Below are positions 1 to 5,491 of a stretch of DNA of 5,491 nt, piece after piece. Where the stretch lies: the NCBI GenBank assembly GCA_034189165.1, contig JAXHVN010000046.1:1-5491 (forward strand), read 5' to 3'. The stretch is from JAASSS01 sp021767745 (GTDB lineage Bacteria; Pseudomonadota; Gammaproteobacteria; UBA5335). Position 1 is the first letter of the stretch. Each line of letters opens with the position of its first letter. The notes below the pieces were generated by a model. The model searched no databases and was not told the DNA's origin. It saw only the letters and a program-made list of their open reading frames with translations. The position numbers were made by a program, and so were the translations under genes.

Positions 1-24
1 TCGGCGTCGGCGTCGGCGTCGGCG
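1..24. repeat. 6-bp tandem repeat (TCGGCG x4) in a coding linker
   Basis: Four perfect copies of TCGGCG, cut by the window edge and so possibly longer. On the minus strand they encode alternating Ala-Asp residues at the visible end of the permease-GldG protein. The 6-bp unit keeps the frame if the copy number changes. Confidence 0.9.
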
Positions 25-2501
25 GAAGGCGCGGGCGACTCGGGCGACTCGGGCGACTCGGCCGGCGGCGGCGCCTCGAATGCGGAGCGGAACGGACCGG
101 TCAGGGCCACCGCCAGCGGCTGCGCGGCCCGCTCGCCGGTCACGGGGAAGCCGGTCTGCGGGTAGCGCACGAAGTCCGGCACCAGCTCGGTCTGGTCCAG
201 CGTCCAGCTGCGCGGCGAGCTGCGCAGCAGCACGTGCGACTCCACGCCCTGCGGCGCGCCCGGCGCGGCTTCCAGCAGGCGCACCGGTGAGACCCACGTC
301 ATCGTGAGCTGGTCGAGCGACGCCGTCGCCGGATGTTCGGCCAGCCCTTCGCCACGCACGTCGGGGAAGTGCGGGTAGGGCATCATGCGGATCTCCTGGA
401 ACTGCAGGCCGCCGACGGTGCGCAGGGTAGGGACCGGCAGCGCGGTGTTCTGCGGATCGAGCACGAAGGCCTCGTCGATCCGCACGCCCAGGTGCGCCAG
501 CCAGTCCGCCAGGCCGGAGTCGACCCGTCTCGCCGAGAGCGTCTGGTCCACCTGCACGGCGTAGGGCGAGCTGGCCAGCACGACGCTGCCGCCGCGCATC
601 AGGAACTGGTCGATGGCGTAGACCTGCCGCTGCGTCAGCGCCTCGGGGGCGAGCACCAGCAGCAGGTCGGCCGTGTCCGGCACCTGGCCGCGCTGCAGCT
701 GGGTTTCCTCCAGTTGCACGCTCTCGCCGAGCCGCTCCATGAGCTGGGCGTAGCTCACCTGGCCGCTGCCCGGGCCGAAGCCGGCCGGCGGCCTGAGCAC
801 CGCGACGGTCTTGAGGAAGCCCGGTGCGAGGCGCTGCGCGGCGGCCAGCAGCGTGCGCCGCAGGGCCTCGCGATCCAGCGTGTCGGGCAGGGGCACCGGC
901 ACCACGCGCTCGCCCGCCTGCAGCTGCATGGCGAACCAGAACGGCTCGGGCTCCAGCAGACCGGCGACCTGCGGGGTCAGGCCGTAGCGCTCCGCCAGCT
1001 GGGTGGCCAGGGCGCCGTCGCCGGCGGCAGGATCGGCCAGTTCGAGCTGCAGCCGTCCGCCGCTCTGTGCCTGCAGCTCGCGCACGACCGCCAGCACCTC
1101 CTCGCGCAGGGCACGCAGCACCTCGGGTAGCTGCGCGGCCGGGGAGAAGTAGCCGCGGAATACCACCGGCTCGGGCAGCCCGGCGAAGGGCTCGCCGCCG
1201 GCGCGGTAGCTGTCCACCACGCGGCGCACGGCGCGGGTGATGGCGTATTCGGGATTGTTCAGCGCGACGTCCAGATCCGCCTCGCCGCGCGCCTTCACCT
1301 CGATCAGGTCGCGAAAGCCGAGCGTCTGGTACTGGTCGCCATAGCTGATGACCAGGTCGAAGTAGGCGCTGACGACCGAGGCCTGGTAGCGGTCGGCGGT
1401 CTGGAAGGGCAGCGGCTGGATGCCGTAGCGGCTGGCGGCTTCCTCTTCCAGCGCCGGGTCACGCTGCGGGTCGACGAACTCCACGCGCACCCGCTCGCCG
1501 CCGGCGACGGCGTATTCGCGCAGCAGGTCCTGCAGCTGCGGCACCAGCGGGGCCAGCAGCGGATGGGTACGGGCGGAGAAGTAGCCGCGAATCAGCAGTG
1601 GTTCGTCGAGTCGTTCGAGTTGGCCTTCGGTGGCCTCGGAGAGGCTGTAGCGATTGCCCTCGGTGAGGTCCACGCGGGCGGCGGTGATCGGCGCGAGCCA
1701 GAGGTTGGCCGCCAGCAGGTTGGCGACCACCAGTAGCGCCAGCGCCTGCCGCGCCCGCAGACGCGTGCCGCCGCCGGTGCCCTGCCAGCGCAGGCGTTCG
1801 AGCGCGAGCAGGTTCAGCGTCAGGAAGATGCCGACCAGCGAGGCGTAGTAATAGAGATCGCGCAGGTCCAGCACGCCGCGGGTGATCGAGGCGAAGCGCG
1901 CGCCGGTGCCGAACTGAGCCAGCACGGCGCCGGCCCGGTAGCCGACGAGCGAGGTCAGCGCCGTCTCGCCGATCAGATACAGCGCGCCGCCGATCAGCAG
2001 GGTGAGGATCAGCGCCACGATGGGGTTGTCCGTGCGGCTGCTGACGTAGAGGCCGATGGCGATGTAGGCCGCGGCGAGGAACAGCGCGGCGAGGTAGCCG
2101 CCGATCACCGGGCCCGGATCGAGCGGGCCGAGCTGGGCGACGGTGACCGGTAGCGGTAGCGTCAGCGCGAGCGCGAGTGTCACCAGCGCCAGGGCGGCGA
2201 GGAACTTGCCGAGCACCAGCTGCAGCGGGCGCACCGGCGCGGTGAGCAGGCTCTCCAGCGTGCCCGCGCGCCGCTCCTCCGACCAGGCGCGCATGGTCAG
2301 CGCCGCCACCAGAAAGATCAGCAGCAGCGGCAGCCAGCCGAACAGCGGACGCAGATCGGCGATGTTGCGGGCGAAGAAGGTCTCCACCCAGAACACCGCG
2401 AACAGGCTCACCGCGAGGAAGGCGCCGAGGAACAGCCAGGCCGCAGGGCTGGCGAAGAAGCCGCGGAACTCCTTGCGCGCCACGCGCAGCACCTCACGCA
2501 T
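1..2501 (-). CDS. ABC-2 permease fused to GldG-like auxiliary protein (C-terminus beyond window)
   Basis: Fused membrane and extracytoplasmic subunit of an ABC-2-type transporter; substrate unknown. The reading frame is open without a frameshift for 833 codons and leaves the left edge, so the stop is not seen. Residues 1-235 look like a permease: hydrophobic segments near 20-38, 57-71, 98-118, 131-153, 160-180 and 216-234, with the ABC-2 type loop RAWSEERRAGTLESLL at 71-86. A further membrane segment (252-270) leads into the GldG hallmark DLTEGNRYSLSEAT (278-291). Residues 301-444 and 445-570 look like two copies of one module. Residues 612-650 (LLLVLAPEAL, then MRGGSVVLASS) resemble the GATase-like fold of GldG/DUF4350 proteins. 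The visible end is a low-complexity ESP/AD linker (815-833). The ATG at 2501 is chosen because AGGAG lies 7 nt upstream and it overlaps the end of the ATPase gene by 8 nt. Family assignment is by remembered motifs, not a search. Confidence 0.88.
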   Translation of the reverse strand, partial: MREVLRVARKEFRGFFASPAAWLFLGAFLAVSLFAVFWVETFFARNIADLRPLFGWLPLLLIFLVAALTMRAWSEERRAGTLESLLTAPVRPLQLVLGKFLAALALVTLALALTLPLPVTVAQLGPLDPGPVIGGYLAALFLAAAYIAIGLYVSSRTDNPIVALILTLLIGGALYLIGETALTSLVGYRAGAVLAQFGTGARFASITRGVLDLRDLYYYASLVGIFLTLNLLALERLRWQGTGGGTRLRARQALALLVVANLLAANLWLAPITAARVDLTEGNRYSLSEATEGQLERLDEPLLIRGYFSARTHPLLAPLVPQLQDLLREYAVAGGERVRVEFVDPQRDPALEEEAASRYGIQPLPFQTADRYQASVVSAYFDLVISYGDQYQTLGFRDLIEVKARGEADLDVALNNPEYAITRAVRRVVDSYRAGGEPFAGLPEPVVFRGYFSPAAQLPEVLRALREEVLAVVRELQAQSGGRLQLELADPAAGDGALATQLAERYGLTPQVAGLLEPEPFWFAMQLQAGERVVPVPLPDTLDREALRRTLLAAAQRLAPGFLKTVAVLRPPAGFGPGSGQVSYAQLMERLGESVQLEETQLQRGQVPDTADLLLVLAPEALTQRQVYAIDQFLMRGGSVVLASSPYAVQVDQTLSARRVDSGLADWLAHLGVRIDEAFVLDPQNTALPVPTLRTVGGLQFQEIRMMPYPHFPDVRGEGLAEHPATASLDQLTMTWVSPVRLLEAAPGAPQGVESHVLLRSSPRSWTLDQTELVPDFVRYPQTGFPVTGERAAQPLAVALTGPFRSAFEAPPPAESPESPESPAPSADADADA
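33..59. repeat. 9-bp tandem repeat (GGGCGACTC x3) in a coding linker
   Basis: Three perfect copies of GGGCGACTC, read on the minus strand as Glu-Ser-Pro repeated three times (residues 815-823). Together with the neighbouring Ala-Asp repeat it forms a flexible acidic linker in the extracytoplasmic GldG-like region. Identical codons in each copy point to recent slippage or duplication. Confidence 0.92.
792..1169 (-). repeat. GldG-like module, copy B (protein-level repeat)
   Basis: Residues 445 to about 570 of the fusion. It repeats the pattern of copy A: PVVFRGYFS (445-453), a helix, GGRLQLELADP (481-491), RYGLTP (505-510), then FWFAMQLQAGERVVPV (521-536) in the place of the YFDLVISYG segment. 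The DNA for RGYFS is also near-identical between copies: a 15-base match at 1143-1157 and 1575-1589. Confidence 0.6.
1170..1601 (-). repeat. GldG-like module, copy A (protein-level repeat)
   Basis: Residues 301-444 of the permease-GldG fusion. The copy starts PLLIRGYFS, continues through a helix with DLLREYA, GGERVRVEFVDP (334-345) and RYGIQP (358-363), then a strand-like segment YFDLVISYGDQY (380-391). The same order of elements recurs in copy B directly after it. Boundaries are approximate and set by eye. Confidence 0.6.
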
Positions 2502-3411
2502 CGGCCGGCTCCTGCTCGTTGATCTCGGCGAACAGCGCCTCCAGATCGCGCCGCCGCGGGGTCAGCGCATGCAGCGCGATGCCCGCGCCTGCCAGCGCCG
2601 CGGCCACGGCCGGTGCCGCCGTGGCGGGCGCCGCCAGCCGGTAGCGCCATTGCCCGTCGACGCGCTCCTGCGCCTGCACCTCGCTCACGCCCGGCACGGC
2701 GGCCAGCGTGGCCGCCGCCTCGGCGCCGGTGACCACCTCCAGACCGCGCCCGCGCTGCAGCTCGGCGAGCTCGGCGTCGACCACCAGCCGGCCGGCCCGC
2801 AGGATCAGCACGCGGTCACACACCGCCTGGACCTCCTGCAGGATGTGGGTGGAAAGGATCACCGTGGCCTGGCCGGCCAGCTCGCGGATCAGCCCGCGCA
2901 TCTGGCGGATCTGCGTCGGATCGAGGCCGTTGGTGGGCTCATCGAGAATGATCAGCTGCGGCTCGTGCAGCAGCGCCTGGGCCACGCCCACGCGCTGGCG
3001 ATAACCGCGCGAGAGGGTGTGGATCGGCGCCGCCGCCTTCTCGCCCAGCGCCGTGCGGCGGATGGCGCGGGCGATGGCGGCGGGGCGGCTCGCGGGGGCC
3101 AGCCCGTGCAGGCTCGCCTGATAGTCGAGGTAGTCGATGACCGTCATTTCCGGCCACAGCGGGCAGTTCTCCGGCAGATAGCCCAGCCGCGCCTGGATCT
3201 GGCGGGTGGCCTCGCCCATGACCAGCCCGTCGATGCGGATGCTGCCGGCGGTGGGTTCGAGATAGCCGGCCAGCATCTTCATGATGGTGGTCTTGCCGGC
3301 GCCGTTGTGGCCGAGCAGGCCCACGATCTGTCCGGCGCTGGCGGTGAAACTGACCGCCGAGGCCGCCACGGTGCTGCCGTAGCGGCGCGTCAAGCCTTCG
3401 ACCTCGATCAC
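2494..3411 (-). CDS. ABC transporter ATP-binding protein, GldA-like
   Basis: Cytoplasmic ATPase predicted to power the permease encoded just downstream. Counting from the GTG at 3411 (305 residues), it shows Walker A GHNGAGKT (34-41), the Q-loop region GYLPEN (77-82, Glu where many ABC proteins have Gln), signature LSRGYRQRVG (133-142), Walker B LIILDEP (153-159), the D-loop NGLD (161-164) and the H-loop histidine in STHIL (H189). A C-terminal domain of about 80 residues follows, as usual for ABC-2/GldA-type ATPases, ending in EALFAEINEQE. The start is ambiguous. A GTG at 3441 would add ten residues, but the GTG at 3411 has AAGGTGA 7 nt upstream and gives the typical N-terminus (M)IEVEGLTRRYG, so it is preferred. 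The stop TGA lies within the first codons of the permease gene (ATGCGTGA), suggesting translational coupling. The ABC ATPase call is certain; the GldA subgroup is inferred from motifs and neighbour. Confidence 0.93.
   Translation of the reverse strand: MIEVEGLTRRYGSTVAASAVSFTASAGQIVGLLGHNGAGKTTIMKMLAGYLEPTAGSIRIDGLVMGEATRQIQARLGYLPENCPLWPEMTVIDYLDYQASLHGLAPASRPAAIARAIRRTALGEKAAAPIHTLSRGYRQRVGVAQALLHEPQLIILDEPTNGLDPTQIRQMRGLIRELAGQATVILSTHILQEVQAVCDRVLILRAGRLVVDAELAELQRGRGLEVVTGAEAAATLAAVPGVSEVQAQERVDGQWRYRLAAPATAAPAVAAALAGAGIALHALTPRRRDLEALFAEINEQEPADA
2509..2513 (-). promoter_or_regulatory. Ribosome binding site of the permease-GldG gene
   Basis: AGGAG on the minus strand, 7 nt before the ATG at 2501. 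It lies inside the last codons of the ATPase gene and supports the 8-nt overlapping start and translational coupling of the two ABC subunits. Confidence 0.8.
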
Positions 3412-3418
3412 CCTTGCG

Positions 3419-3425
3419 TCACCTT
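3419..3425 (-). promoter_or_regulatory. Ribosome binding site deciding the ATPase start
   Basis: AAGGTGA on the minus strand, 7 nt before the GTG at 3411. The alternative GTG at 3441 has only a weak GGCGGG directly against it, so this site favours the shorter protein. Confidence 0.65.
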
Positions 3426-3474
3426 CGGTCTGCCGATCCACCCGCCCGGCGGCGAGGCCGCGGGCGGCGGCCGC

Positions 3475-3503
3475 ATTGTAATCACGCCGGCGGTGGTTGT
3501 GGA
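3475..3503 (-). promoter_or_regulatory. Candidate sigma70-type promoter of the ABC operon
   Basis: On the minus strand, TCCACA (3503-3498; 4 of 6 matches to TTGACA), a 17-nt spacer, then TACAAT (3480-3475; 5 of 6 matches to TATAAT). Transcription would begin near 3468, giving a leader of about 57 nt to the GTG at 3411. It is the only AT-rich spot in this GC-rich gap and lies directly upstream of the operon. No transcript data support it. Confidence 0.5.
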
Positions 3504-3568
3504 CCGGGGCCGGGGTGCGCCGGGGTCCGGCGCGTGCGAGGCTGGCGGCGCGGGCCGGGTGCCGGCGC

Positions 3569-3575
3569 AGGGGTG
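3569..3575 (+). promoter_or_regulatory. Ribosome binding site of the DUF924 gene
   Basis: AGGGGTG, 6 nt before the ATG at 3582. It selects this ATG over the longer open frame that begins at 3414. Confidence 0.65.
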
Positions 3576-3581
3576 AGTGCG

Positions 3582-4139
3582 ATGAGCGAGCGGGATGCAG
3601 CTGGACCGGAGGCGGTGCTCGAATTCTGGTTTCAGGCGCTGGAACCGGCCGCGTGGTGGCGGCGCGATGCGGCGCTGGATGGGGAGATCGCCCGCCACTT
3701 CGGCGCGCTGCACGAGCGCGCCTGCCGCTGCGAGCTCTACGACTGGCGCCGCAGCGCCGCCGGCCGGCTGGCCGAGGTGATCGTGCTGGATCAGTTCTCG
3801 CGCAATCTCTACCGCGACCAGCCCCGCGCCTTCGCCCAGGACGGGCTGGCGCTGGCGCTGGCCCAGACGGCGGTCGCCGCCGGCGCGGATGCGGCGCTGC
3901 CGGCCGCGCAGCGCAGCTTCTTCTACCTACCCTACATGCACAGCGAGTCGCTGCTGATCCACCAGCAGGCGCTGGCCCTGTTCACGGCGAACGGGATCGC
4001 CCAGAGCCTGGACTACGAGCGCCGGCACCTGGCGATCCTCGAACGCTTCGGCCGCTACCCGCATCGCAACGCCGCGCTGGGCCGCACCAGCACGCCGGCG
4101 GAACTCGCCTTCCTGCGCGAGCCGGACTCGAGCTTCTAG
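3582..4139 (+). CDS. DUF924 family protein
   Basis: Complete 185-residue protein of the DUF924 family (PF06041), whose biochemical role I do not know; members are mostly about 180-200 residues, helical and soluble. Matching blocks are the N-terminal VLEFWF (12-17), LDQFSRNLYRDQPRAFAQD (69-87), FFYLPYMHSES (113-123) and the C-terminal ERFGRYPHRNAALGRTST (154-171) followed by AELAFL. No signal peptide or membrane segment is visible, so it is probably cytoplasmic. The ATG at 3582 is chosen because AGGGGTG (3569-3575) lies 6 nt upstream and the protein then starts just before the conserved block. The frame is open further upstream to 3414, but that extension is Gly/Arg/Ala-rich and does not look like protein. 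It is divergent from the ABC operon and separated by 119 nt from the hydroxylase gene downstream, so a shared role with either is not shown. Confidence 0.92.
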   Translation: MSERDAAGPEAVLEFWFQALEPAAWWRRDAALDGEIARHFGALHERACRCELYDWRRSAAGRLAEVIVLDQFSRNLYRDQPRAFAQDGLALALAQTAVAAGADAALPAAQRSFFYLPYMHSESLLIHQQALALFTANGIAQSLDYERRHLAILERFGRYPHRNAALGRTSTPAELAFLREPDSSF

Positions 4140-4144
4140 CCGCA

Positions 4145-4166
4145 GCGCCGGCCGCCGGGCCGGTGC
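4145..4166 (+). terminator. GC-rich hairpin just after the DUF924 gene
   Basis: Inverted repeat GCGCCGGCC / GGCCGGTGC with a 4-nt loop: a 9-bp stem with one G-U pair, beginning 6 nt after the TAG stop at 4137-4139. No U-tract follows, so a classical intrinsic terminator is doubtful. It could protect the 3' end of the transcript or attenuate read-through into the hydroxylase gene. Confidence 0.4.
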
Positions 4167-4174
4167 AGCCACGG

Positions 4175-4191
4175 TGCGACGCTATGTCGCA
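4175..4191. promoter_or_regulatory. Inverted repeat TGCGAC-N5-GTCGCA, possible operator
   Basis: A perfect 6-bp inverted repeat around GCTAT, 68 bp before the hydroxylase ATG. Its spacing and position would fit a dimeric repressor or activator site controlling that gene, or a small hairpin. No cognate regulator gene is in the window. Confidence 0.35.
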
Positions 4192-4223
4192 TCCCGATTC
4201 GGGCATCCCGGCCGCACCATACT

Positions 4224-4243
4224 TCTCGTTCAATAAAGCGAGA
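4224..4243 (+). promoter_or_regulatory. Leader hairpin next to the hydroxylase ribosome binding site
   Basis: TCTCGTT and AGCGAGA can pair (7 bp including one G-U) around the loop CAATAA. The stem ends 2 nt before the strong AGGAGG at 4246-4251. It could modulate ribosome access or mRNA stability. Alternatively the AT-rich loop is part of a promoter -10 region, although no matching -35 was found. Confidence 0.3.
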
Positions 4244-4258
4244 CGAGGAGGCAATTCG

Positions 4259-5491
4259 ATGCAAGCTTTCAAAGCGCTGTGGAAGTACGGACGCTTCTTC
4301 CTGTTCCCTGCGCTGAGCCTGCTGGCGCTGGTGCTGATGCTGGCGGGCGCCGGGCAGGCCCTGATCGCGTTGGCGGTGTTTACCTTCGCGTTCATCTTCA
4401 TCGGCGATGCCCTGTTCGGGAAGGACGAGGGCAGCTACGAATACCGACAGGCGTGGGTGTTCTACCCCATCCAGTACGCGGCGCAGATCGTGTGCATCCT
4501 GACGGTATTGATGTTCGCCTGGATGCTCGGCGCCTACGTCGCCGGCAACGATCTGTTCGGCTTCGCCGCAGGCCTGGAGCGGCTGACCGGCTACGACCTG
4601 CTGGCGGCGCATGCCGGCGATACGCTGGGCGTGATCCTGGCGGCGTTCGCTGTGGCGGCGATCGCGGCGACCAACGCCTCGATCATCGTCGGCCACGAGT
4701 TGACCCATCGCACCGAGAATCCGGTGGCCGTGTTCATGGGCCGGCTGGGCGAGGCGTTCGGCATGTTCACGCTGTTCTCCATCCGCCACCCCTACGGGCA
4801 CCACAATCTGGTGTGCACGCCGGCCGATCCGGCCACCAGCCTGCGCGGCGAAACCTACTACCACTTCGTGATCCGCTCCACGATCGGGCAGTACAAGCAG
4901 GTGTGGGACCTGGAAAAGGAGCGTCTGACGCGCATGGGCCGCAGCCCCTTCGGCATCGGCAATCGCGCTCTGCGCGGCTGGGCCATGGAGGCCGTGGTGG
5001 CCGGCATCTTCGTGCTGGCAGCCGGCGGCTGGGGCCTGCTGGCCTACCTGGCGATCGGGTTTTTCGCCCGCAACGCGCTGGAACTGGCGAACTACATCGA
5101 GCATCACGGCCTGGTGCGCGTGCCGACCGAGCCGATGCAGGTGCGCCATGCGTGGAACTGCAACTACCGCATGTCCAACTGGTTCCTGTGCGCGATCAAC
5201 CGCCACTCGCACCACCATGCCGATGCCAGCGTGGAATTCTGGGATCTGAAGCCGTTGGTGGGCGAGGCGCCGCATACCCCGGGCGGCTACACCACCGCGT
5301 TCCTTTACGCGCTGGTGCCGCCGCTGTGGTACCGCAGGATCAGTCCGCTGCTGCTGCAGTGGGACCGCGAGATGGCCACCGAGGCCGAGCGGCGACTCGC
5401 GGCGGAGCAGAACGTGAAGAGCGGCGTCAGCCAGCTCGAGAACGAGACCTACGGCTACGATCGCGAGGAACTGCTGCGGGGCAGTCAGCCC
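4259..5491 (+). CDS. AlkB-like membrane diiron monooxygenase (C-terminus beyond window)
   Basis: Integral membrane non-heme diiron enzyme of the alkane hydroxylase / fatty-acid-desaturase-like superfamily, expected to hydroxylate a hydrophobic substrate using electrons from a rubredoxin or ferredoxin partner not seen here. Hydrophobic stretches lie near 12-30, 33-50, 68-95, 122-145 and 243-270. The histidine boxes are HELTH (146-150), HPYGHH (177-182) followed by the AlkB-like NLVCTPADPATS, the NYIEHHG block (H282) and NRHSHHH (H316, H319, H320). All nine expected ligand histidines are present. LEKERLTRMGRSP (218-230) and PPLWYRR (354-360) also match AlkB. Differences from the usual boxes are R176 where AlkB has Glu (EHxxGHH), H283 where it has Tyr (EHYG) and H318 where it has Asp (HSDHH). 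The ATG at 4259 has AGGAGG 7 nt upstream. 411 codons are visible without a stop, already slightly longer than the 401-residue P. putida GPo1 AlkB. Alkane, xylene-type or terpene/fatty-acid substrates are all possible, so no gene symbol is given. Confidence 0.9.
   Translation, partial: MQAFKALWKYGRFFLFPALSLLALVLMLAGAGQALIALAVFTFAFIFIGDALFGKDEGSYEYRQAWVFYPIQYAAQIVCILTVLMFAWMLGAYVAGNDLFGFAAGLERLTGYDLLAAHAGDTLGVILAAFAVAAIAATNASIIVGHELTHRTENPVAVFMGRLGEAFGMFTLFSIRHPYGHHNLVCTPADPATSLRGETYYHFVIRSTIGQYKQVWDLEKERLTRMGRSPFGIGNRALRGWAMEAVVAGIFVLAAGGWGLLAYLAIGFFARNALELANYIEHHGLVRVPTEPMQVRHAWNCNYRMSNWFLCAINRHSHHHADASVEFWDLKPLVGEAPHTPGGYTTAFLYALVPPLWYRRISPLLLQWDREMATEAERRLAAEQNVKSGVSQLENETYGYDREELLRGSQP

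Noticed and set aside
333..1130. Plus-strand open frame of 265 codons
   Set aside because: Antisense to the GldG-like region, which reads coherently for 833 codons on the other strand; the composition is shadow-like.
3163..3183. Glu instead of Gln in the Q-loop region of the ABC ATPase
   Set aside because: GYLPE at this position is common in ABC-2/GldA-type ATPases, so it is not a sign of inactivation.
2143..3576. Plus-strand open frame of 477 codons
   Set aside because: It lies opposite the ABC ATPase and permease, whose motifs are unmistakable, and its translation is Ser/Arg- then Gly/Ala/His-rich without family motifs. Typical high-GC antisense shadow.
3450..3580. GC-rich short inverted and direct repeats in the divergent gap
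   Set aside because: Only short CCGG/GGCC-type matches expected by chance at this base composition; no stem was clear enough to call.
3414..3581. N-terminal extension of the DUF924 gene by 56 codons
   Set aside because: The extension is low-complexity Gly/Arg/Ala sequence, overlaps the candidate promoter of the ABC operon, and the ATG at 3582 has a good ribosome site.
4136..5275. Minus-strand open frame of 379 codons
   Set aside because: Complementary to the hydroxylase gene, which has full histidine boxes and a strong ribosome site; the antisense product is His/Gln/Arg-rich with no recognisable domain.

Overview
The window is GC-rich, densely coded DNA, most consistent with a gammaproteobacterium or a similar high-GC proteobacterium. 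That guess rests on base composition, on the ABC-2/GldG layout and on an AlkB-type hydroxylase; no rRNA or other taxonomic marker is present, so the lineage is not established. Four protein-coding genes fill nearly all of it, in two divergent pairs.

Left part (1-3411, minus strand): a two-gene operon for an ABC-2-type exporter of the GldA/GldF/GldG class. The upstream gene encodes the ATPase. Its end overlaps by 8 nt the start of a very long second gene, in which the membrane permease and a GldG-like extracytoplasmic auxiliary region form one polypeptide. The second gene runs off the left edge after 833 readable codons, inside a repetitive linker. Its GldG part appears to contain two tandem copies of the same module, which is the most unusual coding feature here. 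The substrate is unknown; the gliding-motility name reflects homology only.

Middle (3412-3581): a short divergent intergenic region with a plausible sigma70-type promoter for the ABC operon.

Right part (plus strand): a complete DUF924 family gene (3582-4139); then a 119-nt gap (4140-4258) with three consecutive inverted repeats; then an AlkB-like membrane diiron hydroxylase gene (4259 to beyond the right edge, 411 codons visible). The hydroxylase keeps all nine histidines expected of the AlkB diiron site but has altered residues around them, so its substrate may differ from classical n-alkanes.

No RNA genes, insertion sequences, CRISPR arrays or attachment sites were seen. The many long open frames opposite the real genes are high-GC shadows. 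I found no convincing evidence of a wholly new multi-gene system. The best leads are the duplicated GldG module, the variant AlkB-like enzyme and the structured gap before it.
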